Assembly: GCF_032362555.1 (NCBI RefSeq)
Contig: NC_083527.1
Coordinates: forward strand, 7,192,001-7,256,000
DNA from: Amyelois transitella
Lineage: Eukaryota > Arthropoda > Insecta > Lepidoptera > Pyralidae
Direction of reading: 5' to 3'
DNA: 64,000 bases
The notes under the pieces are model-generated. The model did not search any database, was not told where the DNA came from, and worked only from the letters and a program-made list of their open reading frames with translations. The stretch's first letter is position 1, and every line of letters starts with the position of its first letter. The translations under genes and the position numbers were made by a program. Below are positions 25,837-38,297 of this stretch, piece after piece.

Positions 25837-26058
25837 CTAGCCGTCCCGGCAAACGTTGTTTTGCCATATAATGATTTTTAAGTAATTTCTAGTTAAAAAA
25901 AATGTTAAGGGTGGACAGCCCTTATCACTAAGGGGTATGAAAAATAGATATTGGCCGATTCTCAGACCTACTCAAAATGCTCACAAAATTCAATGGGAAT
26001 CAATCGGAAAGAGGAGTACGGAAACGAACATTGTGACACGATAATTTTATATATTAGA
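25837..26058 (-). mobile_element. Family D3 Helitron-like element inserted in a family A fragment
   Basis: On the + strand it begins CTAGCCGTCCCGGCAAACG after an A and ends TATATATTAGA before a T. The flanks TATTTATTATAAAATA and TAGTATCGTTGAGTTAGTAT join into uninterrupted family A sequence, so the insertion is precise. Confidence 0.85.
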
Positions 26059-26640
26059 TAGTATCGTTGAGTTAGTATCAAATTCAAAATCTTTATTGCA
26101 TATCATAAAGTATACTTTTGCATACAAATACAATACAATACGAAAATACATCATATGTTATATCAGTCATAGAGAGAAATAGGGCGTCATTAAATTTAAT
26201 ATTTAAATTATTTATTTACTAGAGGCCGCCCGCGACTTCGTCCGCATGGAAACCCTATCAATCCCGCGGGAACTCTGGGATAAAAAGTAGCCAAATTTCA
26301 TGGTAATCGGTTCAGTAGTTTTTGCGTGAAAGAGTAACAAACATCCATACAAACTTTCGCCTTTATAATAGTAGTAGGATTTAAATTTAAATTTTGATTG
26401 TCAAATAACCTTCGAAACATTTAAAGGTTGCAAGAAAGTGTTAGCATCTGCTAAAGGCACACAAAAATACGTTTTTAAGGCAATAAAACCATAAAATTTG
26501 AAAAATACTTTTTTATCTTCCAAATACTTTATTTCTTTTCCATTCAAACAATTTTATACGTTTTTTTTTGTAAAAAAAATGTTGGCAACCCTATTCGAGG
26601 ATAACTCAATCAGTGTAATTTGTCCCGTATATTACATATT
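26059..26640. repeat. Nested remnants: A fragment, LINE tail, Helitron D
   Basis: 26059-26077 and about 26597-26628 are two pieces of family A. Between them lie a CTTTATTGCA LINE-tail-like segment and a family D Helitron copy on the minus strand (26219-26379, internally deleted). Confidence 0.68.
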
Positions 26641-26962
26641 AATTAATTATTTAATGTAGTTACAATGGCTACATTAAAGACATTGGTCTCGACAACAGCT
26701 AAGCTAGTCTGATCGGCGTTTCCTGACCTGATGCATCACGTATAAGGCATATTGGTCTAGACTAGAATGCGCTAATTGTTTTAACTGTACACTGAAAAAG
26801 GGACTGCTTAACTGTACTTCGTAGGGGAAACTTCGAAGCGTGTTGGTATTTTGACAGTAGTAAAACAATTCGTATGACGAAAATCCATTGTAAACGTGCA
26901 CGTGGAAATATTATTTAACCAGTGACACTAATAATGTATTCTGGACGAGTATAATATTTACA

Positions 26963-27217
26963 CACATGCATACATATAGTCACGTCTATATGCCTTGCGG
27001 GGTAGACAGAGCCAATAGTCTTGAAAAGACTGATAGGCCACGTTCAGCTATTTGGCTTAATGATAGAATTGCGATTCAAATAGTGATAGGTTAGCCTATC
27101 GTCTATAAGCAGAATCCCAAGTTTATAAGCCTATCCCTAAGTCGCCCTTTACGACATCCATGGGAAAGACGAGTGGTCCTATTTTTTCTTTTTTTGGTGC
27201 CGGGAACCACACGGCAT
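26963..27217 (-). mobile_element. Family B element, near full length
   Basis: GCATACATATAGTCACGTCT on the left, ACCACACGGCA at the right. Confidence 0.86.
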
Positions 27218-27559
27218 TAAATAATATTTTCACAAATATAAACACGATAAAACAAAAGATCTGTCACAACAAAACCAACAGTAGACTATTGCTAAACAGA
27301 TGTCAACATATTATCTGGAGCAAATCTGGGTCGCGTGCGGACCGAGTATAAGAGATAAAAGATAACATCTGACAAGAAGCCGACACTTTATTTGGATGTA
27401 CAAACTGTTAAGGTATATCATCAGTGTGATGATGATGAATGACGCATTGTAAAATGGTTTTATGGACTTTTAGACTAACTGCACATACACACAGACACAT
27501 CAAGGCTTTAAACCTTTCGAGGGTAATAGAAACAATAGTCATAAAACTATATATTGGTG

Positions 27560-27782
27560 GATCAGATTCCATTAATGGATGACGTAAAAGTCGACTAAGG
27601 GATAAGCCAATAAACTTGGAACTCATATTTTAATCGATGGGTTGTATCAACCTGTCACTATTCGAATCTCAATTCTATCATTATGCCAATCACCTGAACG
27701 TGGTATACCAGTCTTTTCAAGACTGTTAACTCTGTCTACCCCGCAAGGGGTATAGACGTGACTGTGTGTGTGTGTGTGTGTG
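27560..27782 (+). mobile_element. Family B element, 5'-truncated, with a (GT)n tail
   Basis: The body from ATGGATGACGTAAAAGTCG runs to GGTATAGACGTGACT and then GTGTGTGTGT. Here the usual ATGT tail has become a GT run. Confidence 0.8.
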
Positions 27783-28033
27783 ATATTTAAAATTACGACA
27801 GATTACTAGTGGAATGAAGATTCATAACTACTGATAGGCTATTAGCTTTTCACCTTGAAGAAGAATCACAAGTTCATATAAGCCTTCACCATCTAATCGG
27901 ACGAATGTTCGTTCAGTTCATTCAATTTGCCTACGGAGCCCTTAATGTGACTATCATGGATGTTCAAATTCGTTTGAAAAAAACCCTGGAATCGTTAATT
28001 TTCTTAATTGTGGACATTTCATTTTTCAAATTT

Positions 28034-28265
28034 GACGGCCTCTGAGACGCAGCGGTAGTACGCTTGTCTGTGACACCGGAGGTCGCGGGTTCGAATCCCG
28101 GCCGGGGCATGATGATAAACGAACTTTTTCTGATTGGCCTAGGTCTCGGATGTTTATCTATGTAAGTATATATTATAAAATATAGTACCGTTAAGTTAGC
28201 TGTATCTCGTAACACAAGTATCGAACTTACTTCGAGGCTAACTCAATCAGTGTAATTTTTCCCGT
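28034..28265 (+). mobile_element. Family A tRNA-headed SINE, near full length
   Basis: B box GGTCGCGGGTTCGAATCCC and the full body to CAGTGTAATTTTTCCCG. Confidence 0.85.
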
Positions 28266-28537
28266 ATCTAAGTATGTAAATCAATTGTTTTTTTTTAATT
28301 TATGTCAAAGCTTTAAAAAAAAACAGGCAATCCAACGATAACACCTAACAAAGTTAAAAGTGCAAAATTCATAATGTTTCCAATGTGCTCGTAATATTTA
28401 TGTTTCGTGAAAACAATTTCGACGAATGCATTTGGACTTTAGCCAAAGGTGGGTGGTATCTGTCGTTGTCACATAAGTGGGTTATTCCCATTTGCCATCA
28501 CTGTCCCTAAAACGTGGTCCAGCTGACAACTTAATTT

Positions 28538-29470
28538 ATATACATACATATATGTATGCCTTATATCTATGCCTTGCGGGGTAGACAGAGCCAACAGTCT
28601 TGAAAAGACAGATGTTCAGCTGTTTGGCTTAATGATAGAAGTTGCTAGCCCATCACCCACAAGAAGAATCTCGCGTTTATTAGCATATCCCTTAGTCGAC
28701 TTTTACGCCATGGGTAGGATATGGAGTGATCCTTTTCTAAAGTGACGGGAACCACACGATCCTCATTTTCTACCCATTTTATCTTGTCAATGCAATTCAC
28801 TCTTACTCTCTCTCTTCTCTATGCGTGTTCCCAATTGCACTCTCCACAGAAGTGTTTCATGGAACGGGGACCTCTTTCCGACTTTTCTATCTCCACGTGG
28901 TGCGGTTTTCGACTTCCTCCGAATAAATGCAGTTACTATATCACAAATACAATACACTCTAACTGAATGCAGCTAACAAATGTGAATAACCCGCAACCCC
29001 AAAAATCACTACGGAGTAAGCGGAGCCTGATCGAACCTGATTTCTAAGTACGGTCTGGAATTTCGTTTTACGACCTTCGCCTTTTTAGTTTCATTTTATG
29101 TTTTGCAGCGGACGAAATCTTTTCACATTCGGACAAAAAAACCCTGTTATCGGTAAGTAAAATGTCGATAAGTATCGGTAATAAGTAAAATTTTTTTTTG
29201 TCAACTTTTGAGACAAATTTAACTGAGTATTATAAAATTGTTGATGTGGTTCCCGCCACTAGAATAGGACCACTTCTTATCTTTCCCATGGGCATCGTAA
29301 AAGGCAACTAAGGGATAGGCTAATAATTGGGATTCTTCTTGTTGGCGATGGACTAGCAAGTTGACACTATTGGTATCACGATTCCATCTTTCAGTCATAT
29401 ATTGAATGTGGTCTTTTCAGTCTTTTGGCTCTATCTTCCCCGCAAAGGATATAGACGCGACTATATTTAT
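28538..29470. mobile_element. Family B copies: 28538-28760 (-) and 29240-29470 (+)
   Basis: Both are diverged. The minus copy lacks part of its middle; the plus copy has a worn head. The 480 bases between them show no gene; the 74-codon frame at 28742 has no supporting features. Confidence 0.72.
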
Positions 29471-29499
29471 AAGAATTTTATTTTAAGATTTGATACCCA

Positions 29500-30318
29500 C
29501 GAGCTTGCATGAAGAGAGTTATGAACGTGGATGAAGAGAAAGAAGTATGCAGGGATCGTGACAAGTGGAAAGATGTAGTCTCTGCTTACCCCTCCGGGAA
29601 AGAGGCGTGATTTTATGTATTTATGCGACCATTATATCATCGCCCATGCATATTTCAACAGTGTCATCATTATTAATACGATCTCCTTGGCACACAAACT
29701 ATTATAGACGTATTCGTCATTTCAATGATTTCCTTTATTAATGACGTCATCAAGGAAAACCAACACATCTTTAATTTATTTTTTACTTTTATTCTACATA
29801 ATAGAATCTGCAACGGAACAATAGCTAAAAGCATTACAATAGAATAGATTTATTTCCAAAATTTGACACAAGGTATAACTTATTGACTTCACCATAACTT
29901 ACGTCTAATTATATCTACTACCGCTTCTAAAGCGGCGGAATAAATTACACTGCAGCATTTTCACCGGACGTCAATAACAACATTATTTAACATCTTACCA
30001 TTGGGTGGCTTACCATCTACTAACCAATCATGTAAAATGAATTTGAATGAAAATGTGCCGTGTGGTTCCCGGCACCAATGAAATAAAGAATTGGACCACT
30101 CATCTATTCGCCATGGATGTCGTAAAAGACGACTAAGGGATAGGTTTACAAACTTGGGATTCTTTTTTAAGGCGATGGGCTAGCAACCTGTCACTATTTG
30201 AATCTCAATTCTATCATTGAGCCAAATAGCTGAACGTGGCCATTCAAACTTTTCAAGACTGTTGGCTCTGTCTACCCCGCAAGGGATATAGACGTGACCC
30301 TATGTATGTATGTATGAA
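29500..30318 (+). mobile_element. Family C end, family E copy and family B element in succession
   Basis: 29500-29622 is a LINE 3' end (GAGCTTGCATGAAGAGAG to GAGGCGTGATTTTATG). 29842-29990 is family E (GAATAGATTTATTTCCAAAA to CTGCAGCATTTTC). 30055-30318 is a near-complete B element with a TATGTATGTATG tail. Confidence 0.8.
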
Positions 30319-31050
30319 TGAAAATAATTAACTTTACGCGATCAACATAGGCTGTTTTGTCTATAAAACTTCACGGCAGCAAAGCTCCGAGGGTACAAAT
30401 GGCAGAGTAAAAATAAACAAACTCACAATTTTTAAACGTGTTTAGACACCCATTACCCTCCCATTGAAGCAGTCGTGTAATTAGGTCAAATTCCTTTGTA
30501 TGTTTTAACGTTAAGTAACAACTGCGCATATAAATAGTGTTAGCATTATGTAAACAGCGTACATTTTTGGCAGCACACAATGAGGTCGATGAACTGTGCT
30601 GTTGACGGTACATACAGCGATTTTCTACGCCACTCTCCAAAAAAAGGAAGTGTTATGTGTTTAATTAACCTTCTTCCTCCCTTCCTCCTGGCGTCAGACC
30701 CGGTTGCATCCTCACCACTCTGGAGAGGAGCTGGGGGTACGCCTTTGACCATGGATCCTGGGTTGGGTGAGTCAGGTTTTTACACGAAGCGACTCCCGTC
30801 TGACCTCCGTAACCTTTGCAGGGGAACCTTACCCGTAATTCACGTTCAATTGCCTGAATGTGCAGGTTTCCTCACGATGTTTACCTTAAGAGCATCGGTT
30901 ATCATTCAAACTAATGTACATAACTTCGAAAATAGTCATTCGTACATGGCCGATGTGGGATTCGAATATGTGCCTTTAATGCCCAGTGCACGCATTTTAA
31001 CCAGGTACCTCACCAATTCGACCACCAAAGCTTCAATGTATATGTTCAAT
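30319..31050 (-). mobile_element. Family F tRNA-headed SINE, long copy (30680-31050)
   Basis: Read on the minus strand, it starts with a tRNA-like head near 31025 (CCTGGTTAAAATGCGTGCAC, then a mutated B box ATTCGAATCCC) and runs through CAACCGGGTCTGACGCC. The 180-codon + strand frame at 30580-31122 lies across it and is not a gene. Confidence 0.75.
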
Positions 31051-31840
31051 CAAACAATGTATAAAAAAGTCACTGTCATGACCGCTGGGTCAAGAGGTTT
31101 GGATTACGGCATGTCCTTATGAGGTCTTGTCTCCTCAAGAGCTCATAAGGAGCTCTTAGCTCCCTAAGAGAGGTGAACTAAGAGATGATTTTCGACGAAA
31201 TTTGTAATTCGATGAATTCCGAATTTAAATTCGTAAAAAAAACAAATAATTCACGCAGGTGAAGCTCGGGGCGTACACTAATTATTTTAACATACATACA
31301 CTACACACCCATAATCTCATCTCTATCCTTTGCGGGTAGACAGAGCCAACAGTCTTAAAAAGACTGATAGGCCGCGTTCAGCTCCAATATTCATCTCTCC
31401 CCTCACGAGTTTTCTATTGAAATTATAACTACTTGTAAAGCTTTAGGATTTTTTCGTACAATCAATAGCACGTGTATCTAACACAATTTACAGTTAATTT
31501 GCCGCTAATACCGCATCATGGAGTTCCATGCAGTACTTGTTACATGCGGTTGACTGTACAAATTTTGATGTTGCAAAATTGCGGCCTTAATTTAAAAGGA
31601 AAAATTAAGCTAATAAACATTGCCGATAATGTATGTATGTACAAGCAAACGAATGATAACGGAGCGTAAACAAGCGATAATGACTCATTGATAAATTTAG
31701 ACAATTTTTATCGTCTTGAAATAAAATAGTTTTATTTTGGGTCGGTACGTAAGGAACTACACATGTTTAGGCGTTTTATTTTCATCAAAATAAAATGAAT
31801 AGGGCATTATACAGTGTCACGCTATTCATTTATAAAAAAA

Positions 31841-31951
31841 GGCTGAGTAAGGCTAAGAGAGGGGGGTTACGTCATACTTTATTTTATTTAAACTATGGTT
31901 TAAAGCCTTGCTTAGCCTTATAAGTTAAATTATCATATGTCACGTCTTTAG
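31841..31951. repeat. First copy of a locally duplicated ~110-bp segment
   Basis: Matches 32634-32742 at high identity: GGGGGGTTACGTCATA and GCCTTGCTTAGCCT are shared in order. A partial inverted repeat (AAGGCTAAG ... CTTAGCCTT) lies within it. Confidence 0.78.
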
Positions 31952-32014
31952 CCAAAAGTACCATTTACTCTTCTAAGTAATGTGCATTGTTTTACTATGA
32001 TTGGAAAATATCGC

Positions 32015-32210
32015 ACGTTCAGGCAACTGGATCTGTAACCATGATCCAATGTAGTTTAAATTCCCCTGCAAAGGTTGCGGAGGTCAGGCGGGAGTCGCTT
32101 CATGTAAAAACCTGACTCACCCAATCCAAGATCATGTTAAAATGCGCACCCCGGGCTCCTCCCCAGAAGTGGTGAGGATGCAACCGGGCCTAAAGCCAGG
32201 CGGATCAGCG
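32015..32210 (+). mobile_element. Family F SINE body
   Basis: CAGGCAACTGGATCTGTAAC to GTGGTGAGGATGCAACCGGG; the tRNA head is missing. Confidence 0.72.
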
Positions 32211-32331
32211 GATAATCACTATATACCTATCAATTAAAAAAAAAAACTGCATCAAAATCCGTTGTGGTGTTTTTAAGAACTAAACAAACAGACATAGAGA
32301 CAGACGCGGGAAGCGACTTTGGTTTGCGCTA

Positions 32332-32536
32332 TCCTACTACTATTATAAAGGCGAAAGTTTGTATGGATGTACGGATGTTTGTTACTCTTTCACGCAAAAA
32401 CTACTGAACCGATTACCATGAAATTTGGTATGTAGGTAGCTGAAGACCCAGAATAACACATAGGCTACTTTTTATCCCAGAGTTCCCGCGGGATTGATAG
32501 GGTTTCCATGCGGACGAAGTCGCGGGCGGCCTCTAG
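32332..32536 (+). mobile_element. Family D Helitron-like element, complete
   Basis: A^TCCTACTACTATTATAAAGG to GGCGGCCTCTAG^T. Nearly identical to the copy at 33490-33694, so probably a recent family. Confidence 0.88.
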
Positions 32537-32633
32537 TACATACATATAGTGAACTATGTACAAACAGTGTCTTTCGGAGTAGGGCTCCGGTCGCCAGAGC
32601 GTGACCGACTGCAATTGAAAAATAAGGTCACAC

Positions 32634-32742
32634 GCTGAGTAAGGCCGCGAGAGGGGGGTTACGTCATATTTTATTTTATTTTAACTATGGTTTACGGCCT
32701 TGCTTAGCCTCGTAAGTTAAATTATCATATGTCACGTCTTTA
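32634..32742. repeat. Second copy of the locally duplicated segment
   Basis: See 31841-31951. It is followed by a worn minus-strand family B copy (to about 32890), and a further B-like piece lies at 33030-33095. Confidence 0.78.
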
Positions 32743-33464
32743 TCCCTTTACCGGGTAAAACAGAGCCAAAAGTCACGAAAAGGCTGAAAGGCCGCGTTCA
32801 GATATGCTATATGGCTGAATGGAATTGAGATTCAAATAGAGACAGGTTGCTAGCCCATCGTCTACAAGAAGAATCTCAAGTTATAACATTAGCCTTTATA
32901 CACATGCACTATGAATAAAGAGAAAATATTTTTATAAGTTTGTATGTTCGCGTGTTTGTAACGAATTAACTCAAAAACCACTGGACTGATTTCATCGAAA
33001 TTTGGCTGTGCCAAAATGGAAACCGCCAAAAGAGGAATCCCAAGTATATAAGCCTATCCCTTAATCGCCTTTTACGACATACATGGGAAAGAGATTATAT
33101 GATCTTTGAAGCAATTACATAAACTACGTATACCTACTAATCGCATATAACAACTACAATCTAACATTACATTAAAACCTTGGAATACTCCGACGACGCC
33201 CCTACTCGCCCATCACGAAACCCAACAAGTGGTCCAAACATGTCACGCTTGATACGCGTTTCCCAATATCCGTCTCGGCGTTTACGTTAAATCTGTTTTG
33301 GTTTACACAGTGTCAGGAAACGGCGGATTTGTTTGCGATTCGCCTGATGTACTTAAGTACCTACTTTACGAATTCTTTGCATGTACAGTCGCGTGCAGTG
33401 AAGTCTTCATCGTCTTGGCTTTAGTCCCGGTTGCATTTTCACAACTCAACAATTCAAAATTCAA

Positions 33465-33835
33465 AATTTTTATTCATTACTATAGGATACTAGAGGCCGC
33501 CCGCGACTTCGTCCGCATGGAAACCCTATCAATCCCGCGGGAACTCTGGGATAAAAAGTAGCCTATGTGTTATTCTGGGTCTTCAGCTACCTACATACCA
33601 AATTTCATGGTAATCGGTTCAGTAGTTTTTGCGTGAAAGAGTAACAAACATCCGTACATCCATACAAACTTTCGCCTTTATAATAGTAGTAGGATAGTAG
33701 GACTATATATCGCTTAATAATAGTCAAAACGTATGGTTTAACAACATTGGTTGACGTCAAATAAATTACTTAAAAACTAAGTTTACTGCCGCTTCCAAGG
33801 CGTCAGTGCAGAAGAAGCGGTAACAAACACAACTG
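33465..33835. mobile_element. Family E copy split by a family D Helitron (33490-33694, -)
   Basis: Family E sequence TTTTTATTCATTACTATAGG is interrupted at A^T by a Helitron beginning CTAGAGGCC on the + strand and ending GTAGTAGGA, and resumes as TAGTAGGACTATATATCGC. The 87-codon frame at 33298-33561 runs into the Helitron and is not a gene. Confidence 0.85.
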
Positions 33836-33842
33836 CATTTCT

Positions 33843-34080
33843 TCTGCTGGCTGCTGGCTTCATTATTCTGGAGTGGAGCCCGGGGTATGCCTTGGACGAT
33901 GGATCCTGGATTGGGTGACTCAGGATTTTGCATGAAGCGACTCCCATCTGACCTACGCAACCTTTGCAGGTTAACCTAATCTAATTTTCAATTGGCAGGT
34001 TTCCTCACGATGTTTTCCCTCACCGTAAAAGCATCGGTTAATATTCAAACTAATGTACTTACTTAACTTTGAAAAAAGTC
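33843..34080 (-). mobile_element. Family F SINE body
   Basis: TGGAGTGGAGCCCGGGGTAT to TATTCAAACTAATGTACTTA in reverse orientation. Confidence 0.7.
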
Positions 34081-34477
34081 ATTGGTACATAAATATTCAC
34101 TAGTAGACGTGATTATATGTATGTTTTTATGTACGTATTGTATATAAAAAATTTTAGTGTTCGCGAGATCTAAATTCGCGGAGAACGACTAGTTATACGT
34201 ATATAATATACACATGTATAAACTCTTAAATTGTACAAAATATAACTACATATTAAAAATCATTATCAGCCGTCCTCGACCTTCCATCGCTGGATGTCGC
34301 TCGTTGACATCATCAAACGGGTCGCCGTGATGACATCATCGCACACAGTATAAAATAACTTGATATAACCTCGTCAATACTGCTACTGAAGGGTGATACG
34401 ATGATCACTATTTTTGTTTTATCTTAATTCTTATTTTTTTGTATGATAAATTAAGGGTCGGTGGTTAATTAATTCAT

Positions 34478-36775
34478 TTATATAATCACGTCTGTATGCC
34501 TTGCGGGGTAGACAGAGCAAGCAGTCTTGAAAAACTGATAGGCCGCTTTAGACTATCTCTTAGTCGTCTTTTATGACATCCATGGGAAAGGCCTGGAGTG
34601 ATCTTGTTCTTTCAAGAACATTAGGTAGTTTATGTTCTTAAAACTTTTCGCAATAATTTCATCAATTCAAAGAGTTATGTATCATTCTCATCCATATATA
34701 CATATCACGTCTATATCCCTTGTCGTGTAGACAGAGCCAAAAGTCTCGAAAAGATAGATAGGCCGGCCATGTTAAGCTGTTTGGCTTAATAACAGTAACA
34801 GATCATCTAAAAGAAGAATATAAGCCAAAGTTTATAAGCCTATCCCTTAGTCGCCTCTAAACGACATCCATGAGTGGTCCTATTTTTTTTTCTACTTATG
34901 CCTAGAACCAATCATTCTTAATTAGAAATTAAGATGCTAATTGCATTTTCACTAAATTTAGCAGTACTGTAGGCGGTATTGACTATGCATTGAATCATGT
35001 CTTACTAAATGATTAGTACCTTACTATAATGAGGTATAATCGGCGATTTTAAAAGGCATAATTATGTCTTAGACACTGCATATAAATTGTTGATTAAACA
35101 ACAATAGAATTAAGTGTCTAGACATGCAAAAACTAAGTACTTATTTGGTTTTTGTGATTGTGATTGCATGTGGAATCGTTTTGAATACATAAATACATAC
35201 ATGACGTATAGACATGATTGTTTATGTAGTTACTAGCTTTCCGCCCGCGGCTTCGCCCACGTGTAATTCGGTTATATATAGCGTTTTTTAATGATCTCGA
35301 CAGGGCTTTTTCTTCCACAGGCTGAAATCTTGTTAAAACTGGAATTAAATATAGCCTGTGTTACTCAGGGATGATGTAGCCTCGTGATAGTTAATAGAAA
35401 ATAAAATTCGGGTGCTTTATTTATGCATACCGATTACGCCGAGATTTATGGACCGATTTACGTGATTCTTTTTTTGTTCGGTAGAGTATACTTTCAAGTT
35501 GGTCCCGTTGTTACCTAGTCAGGATCTGATGATGGTATTCCAGGGAAATCAAGGGCAAACCTCAAATTTACAGGCAATTACGTTTTTGACAATTTCATAG
35601 ATCTGTTTAAGTATTTGCGTCTGATAGTCATCATCCCATGTGAATGAGCTGATGATGGAAGGTACAACTCCTCAACGGTTAGGAGTTGAAAGAAAATTCT
35701 TACGAAGTTATACGTCCATGTGAGGCTATTAGGTTGACCTGATAATAAAAAGTAAATCTCATTAACGTTAAGAATTTAGGTGAAAATGGATGCGGACAAA
35801 TTTCGTCTCTTCACTTGTTTCCTGTTATCTGTTTGTATGGGTAGTGTTAACACAAAATAGGGATTTAAAGGCGTGATGTTATTAATGTTATGCATGTATG
35901 TACATAATTATGTATGTTATTATGTATGTTAAAGAGACGACTGAAAGTTGTCATACAAAGTCTTTTTTTTTAAGGATGGGAAATCATCAAATGACCTCTC
36001 CCGCTCTGGGTGGAACGGAAGGGAGTGTCAGACTTTTACTGACTAAAACCCACCTCGTTCCTTCAGTTGCCCTTTGCGTTCCGGGGCCACGGTATCTCGT
36101 TAGAACTTTCCCGCAGCCCCGGCTCAGTTTATCCCTTTTCCCCCCTTGGGGGTTGACATTTCAAAAATCCCTTCTTAGTGCTCACTTATGTTACTAAAGG
36201 AACCTCTGTTCAAAATCTCAGACTCCTATACCGAGCGGTTTCGGCTGTGCGTTAATAAATCAGTCACCCAATCGCACCCCCTAAATCACGATTGGAGGGT
36301 AGTTGGAAAAAACTTATAATGTCAAACATATTTACTTGCCTATGTACGTGTTCATGCCAAGTTTCAAGTTTATAAACCCAAGGAATAAGATTTTTCATAG
36401 AAACGTTTTTACCCCTTTTCCCCCCCTTGGGGGTTGAATTTCCAAAAATCCTTTCTTAGTGCTCCCCTACATATCCCAAGGAACCTACATTCCAAATTTC
36501 AGCTGTCTACGACCAGTAGTTTCGACTGTACGTTGTCTGTCAGTCAGTCACTCAGTAACGGAAGAGTTTTATATATATAGATTAGGGTCCCTTGCGGGGT
36601 AGACGGAGTTAACATTCTTGAGAAGACCGAAAGGCGATGTTCAGTTGTATGGCTTAATGATGAAGACAGGTTGCTAGCTGATCACCTACAAGATGAAACC
36701 CAAGATAATGAACCTCTCCCTTAAACACTTTTTTGGAGTGGTCCAATTCGAAAGTGGTAGGAACTACACGGCAAT
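34478..36775. repeat. Worn B copies, Helitron-like end and tandem C-rich blocks
   Basis: Diverged minus-strand family B copies lie at 34478-34600, 34690-34900 and 36590-36775. 35233-35300 starts ACTAGCTTTCCGCCCGCG, a Helitron 3' end in reverse. 35965-36190 and 36410-36580 share CCCCTTGGGGGTTGA followed by AAAAATCC and CTTAGTGCTC, a partial tandem duplication. No gene. Confidence 0.55.
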
Positions 36776-37153
36776 TTTGAAAATTATGTTTGGGGATACT
36801 TCGACAAATGTTTCTCTGCCAGATGAGCTGCCGACAGAATGATGTTTAAATACAACATGGAAATTACTATGCAGGTAATTTAATACTATTTTTATATCAA
36901 TTTAAATTCAGCAACCATGGCAAAGCCATTCAACATGAACCTACACAAGGTATTTTTTTTTTTTAAATTAAGCTAAATTTTGTACATCAATATGTCAGAA
37001 AACCTTTTGTTTTTCAGGCATTTGCTGATTACAAAATAGTCATGACAGAGTATTGGCTGATTGAAAAAAACAACACTCAGTCGATTTGTTCTGTAAATAT
37101 TTTTCCATATGTCAAGAGGTGAAATATTTATTAAATCAAATTGAGATCAAACA

Positions 37154-38297
37154 GTAGGGTAATTGCGCTGGTTTGGCGTCCAGTTCTACTTTTCGTCCAT
37201 TTCACTTTTAAACGCATATAAAAAGAATATAAACACACCTATGCACGCATGTTGCAACTTGTCACGATCCTTCATACTTAAGCAACAGTTCTAACAACCA
37301 CAAAATCCAATTTGTCAAGTGAAAACTTCGAAAAAATTAAACTCAGTGGCCGGCATGTGTTCGTGTTGCGTAGACGTCATTGCCGATACAAAAAAAATAG
37401 CTGGTGCAGGAACACTCTGTGGTGGGTTTTATGACTATTTCACATAGATTGGGTAATATTTTGGCATGTAAGGATATTTAAGAGTATAACTAACATTATG
37501 TTCAGGTTATTTTACAATGTTTTTGTAGTAATCTTAGTAAAAGTTTGCGGACGAATACTGACATGCCTATTTTACCAATTATTTGGTATCCGTCCACGTG
37601 GACGGAAACTAAAACAGCAAGCTAAATATTTGGAATGTTCATTTTACTTTTTCAGACCTATAAAAAAATATGTGTTTTCTTTACATATGAACTTTATTGG
37701 CTATTTGACAAGATATTTAGTTAACGTCCAATAATTTCTCAGTATTGCTTGTTTAAAAAAATGTTTAAATGGCATGGACGAAAACGAAACAGCAATTTTT
37801 TTTGTATTAGTTTTCGTCCATAATGGTGTGGAATCTACTTCTAACACATTTTCTTGTTAATTCGTACAGGTTTTTCTAGTAGGTACTAAACTATGAAATT
37901 AATTGTTATAGATGGATTCGGGGAAATAAAAAAAGCAGGAAATCTACTGCTGAAGAATAAATATTTTTGTTGATTAAATAAAAGATTATAAAGACAGTTT
38001 TTATTTAACATTGCATTTTTACTCTTTTTTACATACTGGACGGAAACTAGATCACACCAGGGCGAAAACCAAATTTTTTGGACGAAAACTAGTGAAATCT
38101 GCCATTTAACATTTAATTATTTATATAAAAAACAATGTAGTTATAATTAAAAGTTTCTTTATTTTTATCAAAAATAGACTATATGAGGTATTTAAACAAA
38201 TATGAGCTATTTTAATTAGGATACTTTATCATATTATTTTTATGTCTGAAAGCTAGCAACTCCGCTAATTGGACGAAAACCAGCGCAATCACCCTAC
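37154..38297. mobile_element. TIR element with iterated GGACGAAAAC motif
   Basis: The ends are near-perfect inverted repeats: GTAGGGTAATTGCGCTGG at 37154 and its complement, with one mismatch, ending at 38297. Similarity extends about 30 bp inward. A TA target duplication is possible (TA-GGG...CCC-TA). The interior is AT-rich with no transposase frame. A motif near GGACGAAAAC, in both orientations, occurs at about 37176, 37193, 37590 (palindromic), 37776, 37809, 38037, 38060, 38078 and 38272. Confidence 0.72.

Noticed and set aside
27763..27782. GT dinucleotide run as a possible regulatory microsatellite
   Set aside because: It is the degenerate tail of a B element.
30580..31122. 180-codon open frame on the + strand
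   Set aside because: It runs across a family F SINE; the same sequence recurs elsewhere in the window without the frame.
33298..33561. 87-codon frame starting MVYTVSGNGGF
   Set aside because: Its end lies in a Helitron and its start has no supporting context.
35898..36197. 99-codon frame
   Set aside because: Lies in C-rich repeat sequence that is partly duplicated at 36410; no protein features.
37498..37734. 78-codon frame inside the TIR element, hydrophobic start
   Set aside because: AT-rich composition explains it; it contains the element's GGACG motif palindrome and has no transposase features.
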